Assembly: GCA_047633175.1 (NCBI GenBank)
Contig: JBLIEQ010000005.1
Location: forward strand, 103,253 to 167,252
Source of the DNA: Motiliproteus sp047633175
Lineage (GTDB): Bacteria > Pseudomonadota > Gammaproteobacteria > Pseudomonadales > Balneatricaceae
Direction of reading: 5' to 3'
Length of the DNA stretch: 64,000 nt
A program made the translations under genes and the position numbers. Shown here piece by piece: positions 24,614 to 33,063 of this stretch (positions within the stretch are counted from its first letter, which is position 1; the number at the start of each line of letters is the position of its first letter). The notes beneath the pieces are model-generated. The model was not told the DNA's origin and ran no database searches. It saw nothing but the letters and a program-made list of their open reading frames with translations.

Positions 24614-26281
24614 ATGTACCTATACGACGCTTATGACCGCCAGGTCGTTCGAGATCGCGTACAGCAGTTCCAAGGTCAGATGTCGCGTTACCTGCAGGGT
24701 GAGCTTGCCGAAGAGGTGTTTTTACCCCTCCGGCTCCAGAACGGGCTCTATGTGCAAAAGCATGCGCCGATGCTGCGGGTGGCTGTGCCTTATGGGATGT
24801 TGGCCGCCTCGCAACTGCGCAAACTGGCCGAGATCGCACGTGACTACGATCGCGGTTACTGCCATGTAACCACCCGCCAGAATGTGCAGTTCAACTGGGT
24901 GGCCCTGGAGAAGGTTCCTGAGATTCTGGAGCAGCTGCTGGAGGTCGAGATGCATGCGATTCAGACCAGTGGTAATTGCATCCGTAATACCACTACCGAT
25001 CCTTTGGCGGGTGTCGCGCAAGAGGAAGTGGCCGACCCGCGTCCCTACTGTGAAATTATTCGGCAATGGTCGACGCTGCACCCTGAATTCGCCTTTTTGC
25101 CGCGCAAGTTCAAGGTCGCCGTGATCGGCACGCAAACGGATCGGGCGGCCATTCAGGTGCACGATATCGGCCTGCGGGTGATACGTGATGCCAATGAGGG
25201 TCTGGGTTTTGAAGTCTGGGTCGGCGGAGGTCTGGGGCGCACGCCAGTGCTGGGGTCGCGGATCCGGGAATTTCTCCCGCAGGCAGAGTTGCTGGCCTAT
25301 CTCAAGGCGATCCTGCGGGTTTACAACCGCTACGGCCGCCGCGACAACAAGTACAAGGCGCGGATCAAGATTCTGGTTAAATCGCTCGGTATAGAGCGCT
25401 TTAAAGAGCAGGTAGAAAATGAGTTACATGGCTCGGGACGCAGTGACTATCTGCTCCAGCCAGACGAACTGACCTATGCCCAGTCTTTCTTCGCCCCTCC
25501 ACTCTATAAGGTGCTGGACGCGGATGCGGTTGCCGCAGAGCTTGCCGAGCATCGGCGGCTCCAGCCACTGTTCGACGGCTGGGCGCTAAACAATGTCAGT
25601 CCGCACCGCATCCCAGGCTATGCCGCCGTTACCCTCTCCCTGAAAGCCATCGGCAAAGCGCCTGGAGATATCCACCATAGTCAGCTGGACGCGGTCGCAG
25701 AACTCGCAGAACGCTTTGGTTTTGGTGAGGTACGAACCGCGCAGCAGCAGAATATGATCCTGGCGGATGTCAGACAAACGGATCTGCTGGCGCTATGGCA
25801 GTCTCTGAAACAGCTGGATCTGGCGACGCCGACCCAGGGTACGGCGGCGGATATCGTCTGCTGCCCGGGCGCTGACTTCTGTAATCTGGCCAGCGCCCGC
25901 TCGCTGCCCATCAGTGCGCAGCTTCAGGAACGGCTGGGCGACCTGAACAGGCTGCATGATCTGGGTCCCATCTCACTGGGTATCTCCGGCTGTATCAACG
26001 CCTGCGCTCACCACCATATTGCCAATATCGGCATCCTGGGGGTGGAGAAGCGAGGGCAGGAGTTCTACCAGATCACCCTTGGCGGTCAGGGTGATAATCA
26101 GGCACGGATCGGCAAGATACTAGGTCCAGCGCTGGACGCGGAGACCACGCCCGAGGCTGTCGATCGTATTCTCGAGACCTATCTGCAGTCGCGTTTATCT
26201 GCCCAGGAACGCTTCGCGGATGCGGTGGTGCGGCTTGGCTTTACACCGTTCAAGGAGGCTGTCTATGCCAAAAATACTTAA
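24614..26281 (+). CDS. Siroheme nitrite/sulfite reductase hemoprotein, CysI-like
   Basis: A 555-residue protein of the sulfite/nitrite reductase hemoprotein family. Siroheme-proximal arginines appear in TTRQNVQFNW and TSGNCIRNTTTD. The cysteines that bind the 4Fe-4S cluster and siroheme are in CCPGADFCNLA and GCINACAHHH. The DUF934 neighbour is the arrangement known from pseudomonads for assimilatory sulfite reduction without a CysJ flavoprotein. It probably reduces sulfite to sulfide with a ferredoxin-like donor. Confidence 0.9.
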   Translation: MYLYDAYDRQVVRDRVQQFQGQMSRYLQGELAEEVFLPLRLQNGLYVQKHAPMLRVAVPYGMLAASQLRKLAEIARDYDRGYCHVTTRQNVQFNWVALEKVPEILEQLLEVEMHAIQTSGNCIRNTTTDPLAGVAQEEVADPRPYCEIIRQWSTLHPEFAFLPRKFKVAVIGTQTDRAAIQVHDIGLRVIRDANEGLGFEVWVGGGLGRTPVLGSRIREFLPQAELLAYLKAILRVYNRYGRRDNKYKARIKILVKSLGIERFKEQVENELHGSGRSDYLLQPDELTYAQSFFAPPLYKVLDADAVAAELAEHRRLQPLFDGWALNNVSPHRIPGYAAVTLSLKAIGKAPGDIHHSQLDAVAELAERFGFGEVRTAQQQNMILADVRQTDLLALWQSLKQLDLATPTQGTAADIVCCPGADFCNLASARSLPISAQLQERLGDLNRLHDLGPISLGISGCINACAHHHIANIGILGVEKRGQEFYQITLGGQGDNQARIGKILGPALDAETTPEAVDRILETYLQSRLSAQERFADAVVRLGFTPFKEAVYAKNT

Positions 26282-26762
26282 AGACGGGGGAATCGTGGAG
26301 GATCAGTCGCTGTTGATCGAATCCGGTGCAGAAGATGAGGTGGCGAGAGCCTCCGGCGTGCGTCACTTTCTACCGCTTCAGGTCTGGTTGGATCTGCCCC
26401 CCGATGTTGATCGGTTTCAGGTTCGGCCGGGGGTCTGGATCGAAGGAAATGACGGTCTCGAGATGCTGCAAGCGCAGCTGGCGGATATTCCGGCGATCGC
26501 CATTCGCTTTAACAGCTTCTCGGACGGAACCGGTTTTTCCATCGGGGCGCTGCTGCGCGAATATGGATTCGAGGGCGAGCTGCGCGCCTGCGGCGATCTG
26601 GTCGTCGATCAGGCGCTGCAGTTGAGGCGCTGTGGTTTCAACGTCATAGCGCTGAAGCAGGGCGAATGCCTGGACACCGCCCTGGCGATGCTGGTTGGCG
26701 CGAATCTGACTTATCAGGGGTCGATCTATAGTCCGCGAACCCCGTTTAAATTTCGCTTCTGA
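26265..26762 (+). CDS. DUF934 protein, sulfite-assimilation associated
   Basis: A 165-residue DUF934 protein; I chose ATG 26265 after an AAGGAG site, overlapping the end of the reductase gene by 17 bases. Its conserved parts include IAIRFNSFSDGTGFSIGALL and the late LTYQGSIYSPRTPF. DUF934 genes habitually follow cysI in gammaproteobacteria, suggesting a role in sulfite reduction. The biochemical role is unknown to me. The overlap implies translational coupling. Confidence 0.88.
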   Translation: MPKILKDGGIVEDQSLLIESGAEDEVARASGVRHFLPLQVWLDLPPDVDRFQVRPGVWIEGNDGLEMLQAQLADIPAIAIRFNSFSDGTGFSIGALLREYGFEGELRACGDLVVDQALQLRRCGFNVIALKQGECLDTALAMLVGANLTYQGSIYSPRTPFKFRF

Positions 26763-26774
26763 GAGGTAACGCCC

Positions 26775-26921
26775 ATGCTTGATCTTAATCTGGATGCCGT
26801 CGCCCTGTTATCCATTCTTACCGTCGCAGGAGCTATCGTTGGTCTGGCGATCCTGGGTATAAAAGTACGGTCGAAAATTTTCAACAGCCATCGCTCAGCA
26901 CCGGAGGATACGCATGAATAA
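26775..26921 (+). CDS. Small single-span membrane protein
   Basis: A 48-codon ORF (ATG 26775, TAA 26919-26921) with one hydrophobic helix (about residues 9-30, ALLSILTVAGAIVGLAIL) and a basic tail. It has an upstream GAGAGG, starts 12 bases after the DUF934 stop, and overlaps the start of the following ccoG-like gene. Position and coding-like sequence support a real gene. I recognise no family. Confidence 0.55.
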   Translation: MLDLNLDAVALLSILTVAGAIVGLAILGIKVRSKIFNSHRSAPEDTHE

Positions 26922-28326
26922 CCCAGGTACACGCATTCCTATCGCAGCGATTGACGAGATCTACACGGAGGTCGGTCAATGGCATGTCAGCGTGGGGGAG
27001 GAGAAGATTCATCCAAAACGGATGTCGGGACGTTGGCGCAACTGGAAGGGATGGGCCAGCAGTGTCTGGTTGCTGTTTTTTCTCGGTCCTTACCTCAGGT
27101 GGGGCGATCGCCAGGCGGTACTCTTCGACTTTCCGGCACAAAAATTCCATATCTTCGGCCTGTCCCTGTTGCCGCAGGATCTGTGGATACTGGCTCTTAT
27201 TCTATTGTTCTTCGCTATTTTGCTGGCCGTGGTGACGGCGGTCGCGGGGCGGGTGTTCTGCGGCTATTTTTGCTTTCAGACGGTCTGGACCGATATCTAT
27301 GTCCGAATCGAGGAGTGGCTCGAAGGCAAGCCACTACAGCGTAAGAAATTAGATCAGGCACCCTGGTCACTCAGGAAGCTGCGCATCAAGGCGACCAAGC
27401 ATGCCCTCTGGCTGTTGATCGGGTTGCTGACCGGGATCAGTTTTGTGGCCTGGTTTATGGACGCAGGTGACCTGTGGCGAGGGCTCTTCGCCCTGGCGCT
27501 GCCTTCGGAGGCGAGTATTACCATCGGTGCCTTTATTTTCGGAACCTATACCCTAGCAGGCTTTATGCGTGAGCAGACCTGTTTCTGGCTCTGCCCCTAC
27601 TCACGCATCCAGGGGGTGATGGTGGATGAGGATACGGTGATGCCGGCCTATGACGCCGTCCGGGGGGAGTCGCGGGGACGCCGTAACAAGGGTGTGGCTG
27701 ACGAACACCTAGGCGACTGTATTGACTGTCACCTCTGCGTGGCGGTCTGCCCGACCGGCATCGATATTCGAGACGGTCAGCAGCAGGGCTGTATTACCTG
27801 TGGGCTCTGTATTGATGCCTGCGATTCGGTTATGGAGAAGATTGGTCTGCCTAAGGGGCTGATCCGCTATGACTCGTTAAATGGTCTGAGGGGGGTGCCG
27901 CAGGCGGTATGGTACAAGCGGTCGCGGGTCTGGACGTATCTGGGGATACTGGCGCTTGCGGTGACAGGAGGAATTTGGGGACTGGCGACCCTGAATGCCC
28001 TCGAGCTTAAGGTCATTCACCATCGCCAGCCGCTGTTCGTGTTGCAGAGTAATGGGGCTATTCAGAATCGTTATCGCTTAAAAATATTGAATAAAACGGA
28101 TCAACAGCTAGAAGCACGTATCGCCGTGTCGGGTGCTGAAAGTTTAGTGGTGATCGGCGCGTCTGAATCGGTCAGGCTGCTGCCATCGGGGGTAACTGCG
28201 CAGGACGTGTTCGTGCGGATACCGCCCCGATCGCTGGATTCACGCCCTCGGCAGCTACTCTTCAAGATCACCGCGGACCGTGGTCAGCTGGAAGCCTCTC
28301 GATATTCGGTGTTTTTAAGTCCTTAG
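26914..28326 (+). CDS. ccoG: CcoG/RdxA-like membrane ferredoxin
   Basis: A 470-residue protein of the cytochrome c oxidase accessory family. Several membrane helices carry GRVFCGYFCFQTVWTD and EQTCFWLCPYSRIQG, both with family cysteines. Two 4Fe-4S motifs follow: CIDCHLCVAVCP and CITCGLCIDAC. A C-terminal immunoglobulin-like periplasmic domain closes it. CcoG is known to help reduce copper for cbb3 oxidase assembly, but here it is not next to cco genes. It sits behind sulfite reductase genes, so an electron-donating role there is possible. Confidence 0.88.
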   Translation: MNNPGTRIPIAAIDEIYTEVGQWHVSVGEEKIHPKRMSGRWRNWKGWASSVWLLFFLGPYLRWGDRQAVLFDFPAQKFHIFGLSLLPQDLWILALILLFFAILLAVVTAVAGRVFCGYFCFQTVWTDIYVRIEEWLEGKPLQRKKLDQAPWSLRKLRIKATKHALWLLIGLLTGISFVAWFMDAGDLWRGLFALALPSEASITIGAFIFGTYTLAGFMREQTCFWLCPYSRIQGVMVDEDTVMPAYDAVRGESRGRRNKGVADEHLGDCIDCHLCVAVCPTGIDIRDGQQQGCITCGLCIDACDSVMEKIGLPKGLIRYDSLNGLRGVPQAVWYKRSRVWTYLGILALAVTGGIWGLATLNALELKVIHHRQPLFVLQSNGAIQNRYRLKILNKTDQQLEARIAVSGAESLVVIGASESVRLLPSGVTAQDVFVRIPPRSLDSRPRQLLFKITADRGQLEASRYSVFLSP

Positions 28327-28475
28327 CAGCTCAGGGGGCGGCAGGATTACGCATGTTTACCTTAACGAAGCGTAATTATGCAAATGGCAGGTAAAATAGT
28401 GCCAATCACCTTTAAAAACACCGCCTATTTACCTGTATGCTGCGTAATTATAAAAGTTAAGAGTAAAGGTGGGTT

Positions 28476-29588
28476 ATGGACGGTTGGTATTTCTCTAGAC
28501 GCGATCTGGCTGATCAGTATTTTGGCCTGCTTGATCTCGGCATCTCTTCAGCATTTTCAATTGTTGCTCCACGCCGCAAAGGTAAAACCCTGTTTGTGCT
28601 TCAGGACGTGGCCTCTCAGGCGCAGGAAAGAGGGTATCTCCCCGTTTATGCCTCCTTATGGCAGAACATCAACGCGCCCCATGAAGGTGTAATTTTGGCG
28701 CTTGAGGATGCCGTGCAGAACCTTGAAAAGGGATCGGCATTAGCACGAATTTTCAAAGCAAAGATAAAGAAAACGGCGGTCGCCAACGATCTGCTGGGCA
28801 GGGTGGAGGTAGAGTTTGCAGATAATCCGGTAAAGCCTGGCAGTAAAGACCTGATCTATCTTGATGAATTGCTCAGTCGCCTGGAGATAGCTGCAGGTAA
28901 GAAAACAGTGCTGTTGCTGATCGATGAGGTGCAGCACCTTGCGACAGCAAAGAGTTTCGAACCCCTGGCTCACGCCTTAAGAACCCTGCTGGACAAGCGT
29001 CAGGGCCGGGTAAAGAGCCTGTTTACGGGTTCATCGAGACACTATCTGGACCTGCTGTTTAACGAAAGTTCGAGTCCGTTCTATCATTTCGTTGATCAAA
29101 TACCCTTCCCTGATTTGGATGGCCGCTTTGTTGATTATCTACGCGATAAGCTGGCAAACGAGTACCGGGTTCACGTCTCTGCGGGCGTACTGAATAGGGT
29201 ATTTCAACAGCTTGACCACTCGCCTTACTGGATGATGAAAGTGGTTGCTCAGATGATTACCGCTAAGGCGACCGCCGCTGAGGCAGCAGGCTATGTGTTT
29301 CAATTAATGGAAGCTGCAGAAGGATATGATCGAATCGAGCGTGGTTTGAAACCCATCGATCGGTTGGTGTTCTTGGGGGTGTGCGCTGGAGATAATCTTT
29401 TCTCAAAGGATTTTATGGCAAGGATCGGCCAACAAACAGCTGTCAAAGGTGCCCCTTCTAATGTGCAGCGCTCTGTTCAGCGACTTATAGATGCTCAGCT
29501 TATAAGCCAGCATCGCAAAGGCATCTATAAACTGGAGAAACCCGGCTTCAAGAAGTTTCTGTTAGGTTTACATAGAGCGGCAGACTAG
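28476..29588 (+). CDS. Solitary AAA-type ATPase
   Basis: A 370-residue protein. Walker A is APRRKGKTLF (about residues 31-40), Walker B VLLLIDEVQHL (about 147-157), and a sensor-like FTGSSRHYLDLL follows. The C-terminal 100 residues look like a winged helix (SVQRLIDAQLISQHRKGIYKLEKP). This layout resembles ORC/Cdc6- or STAND-like ATPases of unknown role. It stands alone, has a terminator directly after it, and I cannot assign a function. Confidence 0.75.
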   Translation: MDGWYFSRRDLADQYFGLLDLGISSAFSIVAPRRKGKTLFVLQDVASQAQERGYLPVYASLWQNINAPHEGVILALEDAVQNLEKGSALARIFKAKIKKTAVANDLLGRVEVEFADNPVKPGSKDLIYLDELLSRLEIAAGKKTVLLLIDEVQHLATAKSFEPLAHALRTLLDKRQGRVKSLFTGSSRHYLDLLFNESSSPFYHFVDQIPFPDLDGRFVDYLRDKLANEYRVHVSAGVLNRVFQQLDHSPYWMMKVVAQMITAKATAAEAAGYVFQLMEAAEGYDRIERGLKPIDRLVFLGVCAGDNLFSKDFMARIGQQTAVKGAPSNVQRSVQRLIDAQLISQHRKGIYKLEKPGFKKFLLGLHRAAD

Positions 29589-29631
29589 GGCTCTAGCTCT
29601 AATGGGAACATCCAGCTAGAACGGCTAGATC

Positions 29632-29652
29632 AAGGAGGGTAGAACCCTCCTT
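29632..29652 (+). terminator. Intrinsic terminator-like hairpin
   Basis: AAGGAGGGT-AGA-ACCCTCCTT followed by TG. It lies 45 bases after the ATPase gene and before the convergent ppk1 gene; the symmetric A/T ends mean it could serve both. Confidence 0.65.
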
Positions 29653-29711
29653 TGCTGACTCTGATTTACCGTCGTCCTAGTGTTATTCAGGTGGTTATGG
29701 AGGTGGTTGTT

Positions 29712-31889
29712 CTACTCTTTTACCGGTTTATCTATTAAGGCTGTCTTGGTTCCATTAAATTCGAGATGACGTTTTTTTTCGTAACTGTTTAAATACTGAT
29801 AGATCGCAACTTGCGAGCGGAGATTGCGCTTGTTTCCCCGGCTACAGTAAGGGTTGCTTTGGTATTTGTTGATAATCCTTGCTTTGGTGTTATCGCTGAA
29901 TTGCAGTGCAAGAATATCCATTACCATCTTTTTCAAGCTTTTATCGTAGATAGGTGTGCTGACTTCGACGCGGTTATCGATGTTGCGGCTCATCCAATCG
30001 GCAGAGCATAAGAAGAGTTTGTTTTCGCCGCCCGCATGAAACAACATCACTCGGGAATGTTCTAAAAAACGGTCGACGATGCTATAGACTCCAATGTTAT
30101 CGCTTATTCCCGGAATCTGAGGCACCAGGGCGCACATGCCACGTATCAATAACTTGATTTTAACCCCAGCTTGAGACGCATCGTAGAGTTTCTGGATAAG
30201 GGCCTTGTCGACCAAGTTGTTCAGTTTCAGGGTGATAGACGCTTTAATCTTGCTACGGGCGTTGGTTGATTCTTGATCGATCAGCTTGTTGAGCTTTTGT
30301 CGGGCATCATAGGGTGACACGATCAGATGCTTAAAATTGTCACGACGGTAGGGATGTTCAATCAAATCAAAAACTTGCTCCACTTCTCGAGCAATTTCCT
30401 GATGGGCGGTAAAAAGCGACAGGTCTGTATAGACGCGGGCAGTGCCTTCGTTAAAGTTTCCCGACCCTATATGGCAGTAAAGCTTCATCTGACTCTGTTT
30501 GTTATGACCCGGTTCGTCATGACCCGGTTCTTCACGTCCGATCAAGCAGAGTTTGGAGTGTATTTTCAGACTTGGAATACCATGGTGCACTTTGACGCCG
30601 TATTCCGCCAGAACACGCGTCCATTCGATGTTGGATTGCTCATCGAAACGCGCCTGAAGTTCGATAACGGCAGTGACCTGTTTACCGTTGCGGACTGCAT
30701 CGATAAGTGACTGCATAACGTGAGACTTTTTGGCCACCCGATAGAGATTGATCTTAATGAATTTGACTGCGGGATCGTAGGCTGCCTGACGCACCATTTC
30801 GGTGAAATGGGAGAACTTATGATAAGGATAGTTGAGCATAATGTCGCCCATGCTAATGGCCTTAAAGGCATTGGGGCTGCGACGAAATCCTGCGCTGTCG
30901 AGTGCGGGCAACTTCTTGTTTTCAAGGTACCCCCGGCTCGGATTAGGGAAGTTGATAAAGTCTTTAAAGCTATGATACCGCCCACCGGGTACCAGGCATT
31001 CTGTTGAGCTGATATTGAGTTTATCTTTGAGCATGCTCAGCATATGCTCAGGCATCTCTTTGTCGTACACCAGGCGCACAGGTTCTGCGGTTACGCGCTG
31101 TTTTAACCCCTGAGTCATATTTTCAAGCTGTGTTTGTTCAAGTTCATTGGTGATGTCAAAGTCCGCATCGCGGGTGAGTTTCATCGAATAGACTTCGATG
31201 GAGTCATATTCGAAGAAAGGCTCAAATAACTCGTCGACACAGTAACGTATGATGTTATCCAATAAGATTAGGTATTTCTTTATTTTACTTTTTTCTGTGG
31301 GTAGTTGGATAAAGCGAGTGACATTTTTTGTCGGTACGACAACCAACGCATATTGCTTACGCTGTTTGGTATGCAAGCAGACGCTCAAATAGGTGGCATC
31401 ATTGGTGATATTATTAATTAAATCAGGATTATCGTCGTTAACGATAATGGGCGTAATATGGCGCTTAAGATGGTTCTTGAAATATTTTTTAAGCCAGGCT
31501 CCATGGAATTCGCTTAATTGTTTCTCATTAATTAATAAGATGTTTCGCCTGACCATCTCCCGGATCAGGTCGCTGTAGGTGGTCTCAAAACGCTCTTGCA
31601 ACGACAGCACTTTCGACTGAATTTTTGCCATCAGATGACGGCTGTAATCGTTTTTTTTGTTTTGAAATGAAGAGATGAGAATTGCACGACGAACTTCCGC
31701 CACCCGCACGCGGAAAAACTCATCCATATTGCTGGAGAAAATCCCCAGAAAGCGGACTCGCTCAATAAGGGGCACGTTGGGGTCGCAGGCTTCCTGTAAC
31801 ACGCGCTCATTAAACGACAGCCAGGAAAGCTCTTTGTCTATATATAATTTATTGGTAACGGGGGACACTGCAGATACTCCTTTTTGCAA
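29712..31889 (-). CDS. ppk1: Polyphosphate kinase 1
   Basis: A 725-residue PPK1. The start KELSWLSFNERVLQEACD, the FSSNMDEFFRVRVAEV motif, and the catalytic phospholipase-D-like region with SLKIHSKLCLIG (the autophosphorylated His) and HIGSGNFNEGTA are clear. A second conserved His lies in VDRFLEHSRVMLFH. It reversibly makes polyphosphate from ATP. There is no ppx next to it. A Pho-box-like site about 130 bases upstream suggests phosphate control. Confidence 0.95.
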   Translation of the reverse strand: MQKGVSAVSPVTNKLYIDKELSWLSFNERVLQEACDPNVPLIERVRFLGIFSSNMDEFFRVRVAEVRRAILISSFQNKKNDYSRHLMAKIQSKVLSLQERFETTYSDLIREMVRRNILLINEKQLSEFHGAWLKKYFKNHLKRHITPIIVNDDNPDLINNITNDATYLSVCLHTKQRKQYALVVVPTKNVTRFIQLPTEKSKIKKYLILLDNIIRYCVDELFEPFFEYDSIEVYSMKLTRDADFDITNELEQTQLENMTQGLKQRVTAEPVRLVYDKEMPEHMLSMLKDKLNISSTECLVPGGRYHSFKDFINFPNPSRGYLENKKLPALDSAGFRRSPNAFKAISMGDIMLNYPYHKFSHFTEMVRQAAYDPAVKFIKINLYRVAKKSHVMQSLIDAVRNGKQVTAVIELQARFDEQSNIEWTRVLAEYGVKVHHGIPSLKIHSKLCLIGREEPGHDEPGHNKQSQMKLYCHIGSGNFNEGTARVYTDLSLFTAHQEIAREVEQVFDLIEHPYRRDNFKHLIVSPYDARQKLNKLIDQESTNARSKIKASITLKLNNLVDKALIQKLYDASQAGVKIKLLIRGMCALVPQIPGISDNIGVYSIVDRFLEHSRVMLFHAGGENKLFLCSADWMSRNIDNRVEVSTPIYDKSLKKMVMDILALQFSDNTKARIINKYQSNPYCSRGNKRNLRSQVAIYQYLNSYEKKRHLEFNGTKTALIDKPVKE

Positions 31890-32017
31890 GCGTCACGACT
31901 CCATATGCAACAGCAAAACTCAAGCCCCACGCCGTGGTATTTTTGAGGTCTGAGGTCAGTGGTTTGCTGTTATCTTTGAGTTCGTGTCATAACAATGTCG
32001 GTAAAGATACTACGTTA

Positions 32018-32063
32018 TGATGTCAGTTTTATGACAAAGATGACAAGGATGATAAAGATGACA
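32018..32063 (-). promoter_or_regulatory. Pho-box-like site and 9-base repeats upstream of ppk1
   Basis: On the minus strand TGTCATAAAACTGACA (within 32018-32037) has two TGTCA-type half sites spaced 11 bases with an A-rich spacer, very close to the E. coli PhoB box. Directly upstream of it on that strand lie further units TGTCATCTT, TATCATCCT and TGTCATCTT, a 9-base period covering 32028-32063. It is about 130-170 bases before the ppk1 start. The rest of 31890-32411 shows no gene. Confidence 0.6.
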
Positions 32064-32411
32064 GTGCTGTGACAACTTAGGCATTGTTTTCAACAAGGGT
32101 GGCGGTCACCGATTAGTTGCCGGCCGATCGGTAACCTAGCAGATTGCTGTTAGATCAACAATTACATCCATGTCGATTATAGAGGGTTCCGATTAGACGC
32201 AGCTGATGACGGCTGTGCCCTAAAGCCTACGGGTGCCTGGGTTAACCGTACGGGGGGTTTTCGATCTTCAGCTCTGCGGTGCCATTCGGCGGCAAACCCC
32301 GCTATGCCGCGCATACAGGCGTGTATAAATGCGTTAGAATCGCTGTTTTTGACACTACACTGTGGCCATAAGTCGGGCATGCGCTTGAAATCGGTTACAA
32401 GAGAGAGGTTT

Positions 32412-33041
32412 ATGGCGGTCTACGAGATTAAGCATCCATTAGTGCAGCATAAGTTGGGCCTGATGCGCAAAGATGGCATCAGCACCAAGCAGTTTCGTGA
32501 GTTGTCGGCAGAGATCGGTAATCTCCTGACTTACGAGGCGACCCGACAGCTTGAAACAGAGCCCAAACAGATCACGGGCTGGACCGGTGAGCTGATGATG
32601 GTAGAACATATCAAGGGAAAAAAAATCACCGTGGTACCTATTTTGCGTGCCGGGATAGGGATGCTCGACGGGGTGTTGCAGTTGTTGCCGAGCGCCAAGG
32701 TGAGTGTGGTGGGGTTGTACCGCGACGAAGAGACACTGGAAGCTGTGCCCTATTTTGAAAAACTGGTCGGTGATATTGAAGAGCGGACCGCGCTGATTAT
32801 CGATCCGATGCTGGCAACGGGGGGGACTCTTATCGCCACGATCGATATGCTGAAAAAAGCTGGCTGTCGTTCTATTCGGGGGTTGTTCCTGGTGGCCGCT
32901 CCCGAAGGTATTAAGGCGGTTGTGGCCGTTCATCCGGATGTCGATATCTATGTCGCCTCGGTCGATCAGTATCTGGATAAGAATGGCTATATTCTGCCTG
33001 GTCTGGGCGATGCGGGCGATAAGATCTTCGGCACCCGATAA
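32412..33041 (+). CDS. upp: Uracil phosphoribosyltransferase
   Basis: A 209-residue enzyme started at ATG 32412 (MAVYEIKHPLVQHKLGLMR), the family start, after GAGAGAGG. The PRPP-binding loop is LIIDPMLATGGTLI and the uracil-binding end is GYILPGLGDAGDKIFGT. It salvages uracil to UMP. No uraA permease gene is adjacent; tamA follows after 22 bases, perhaps co-transcribed. Confidence 0.95.
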   Translation: MAVYEIKHPLVQHKLGLMRKDGISTKQFRELSAEIGNLLTYEATRQLETEPKQITGWTGELMMVEHIKGKKITVVPILRAGIGMLDGVLQLLPSAKVSVVGLYRDEETLEAVPYFEKLVGDIEERTALIIDPMLATGGTLIATIDMLKKAGCRSIRGLFLVAAPEGIKAVVAVHPDVDIYVASVDQYLDKNGYILPGLGDAGDKIFGTR

Positions 33042-33063
33042 CCTCATCAACTAGGGACAGTTA

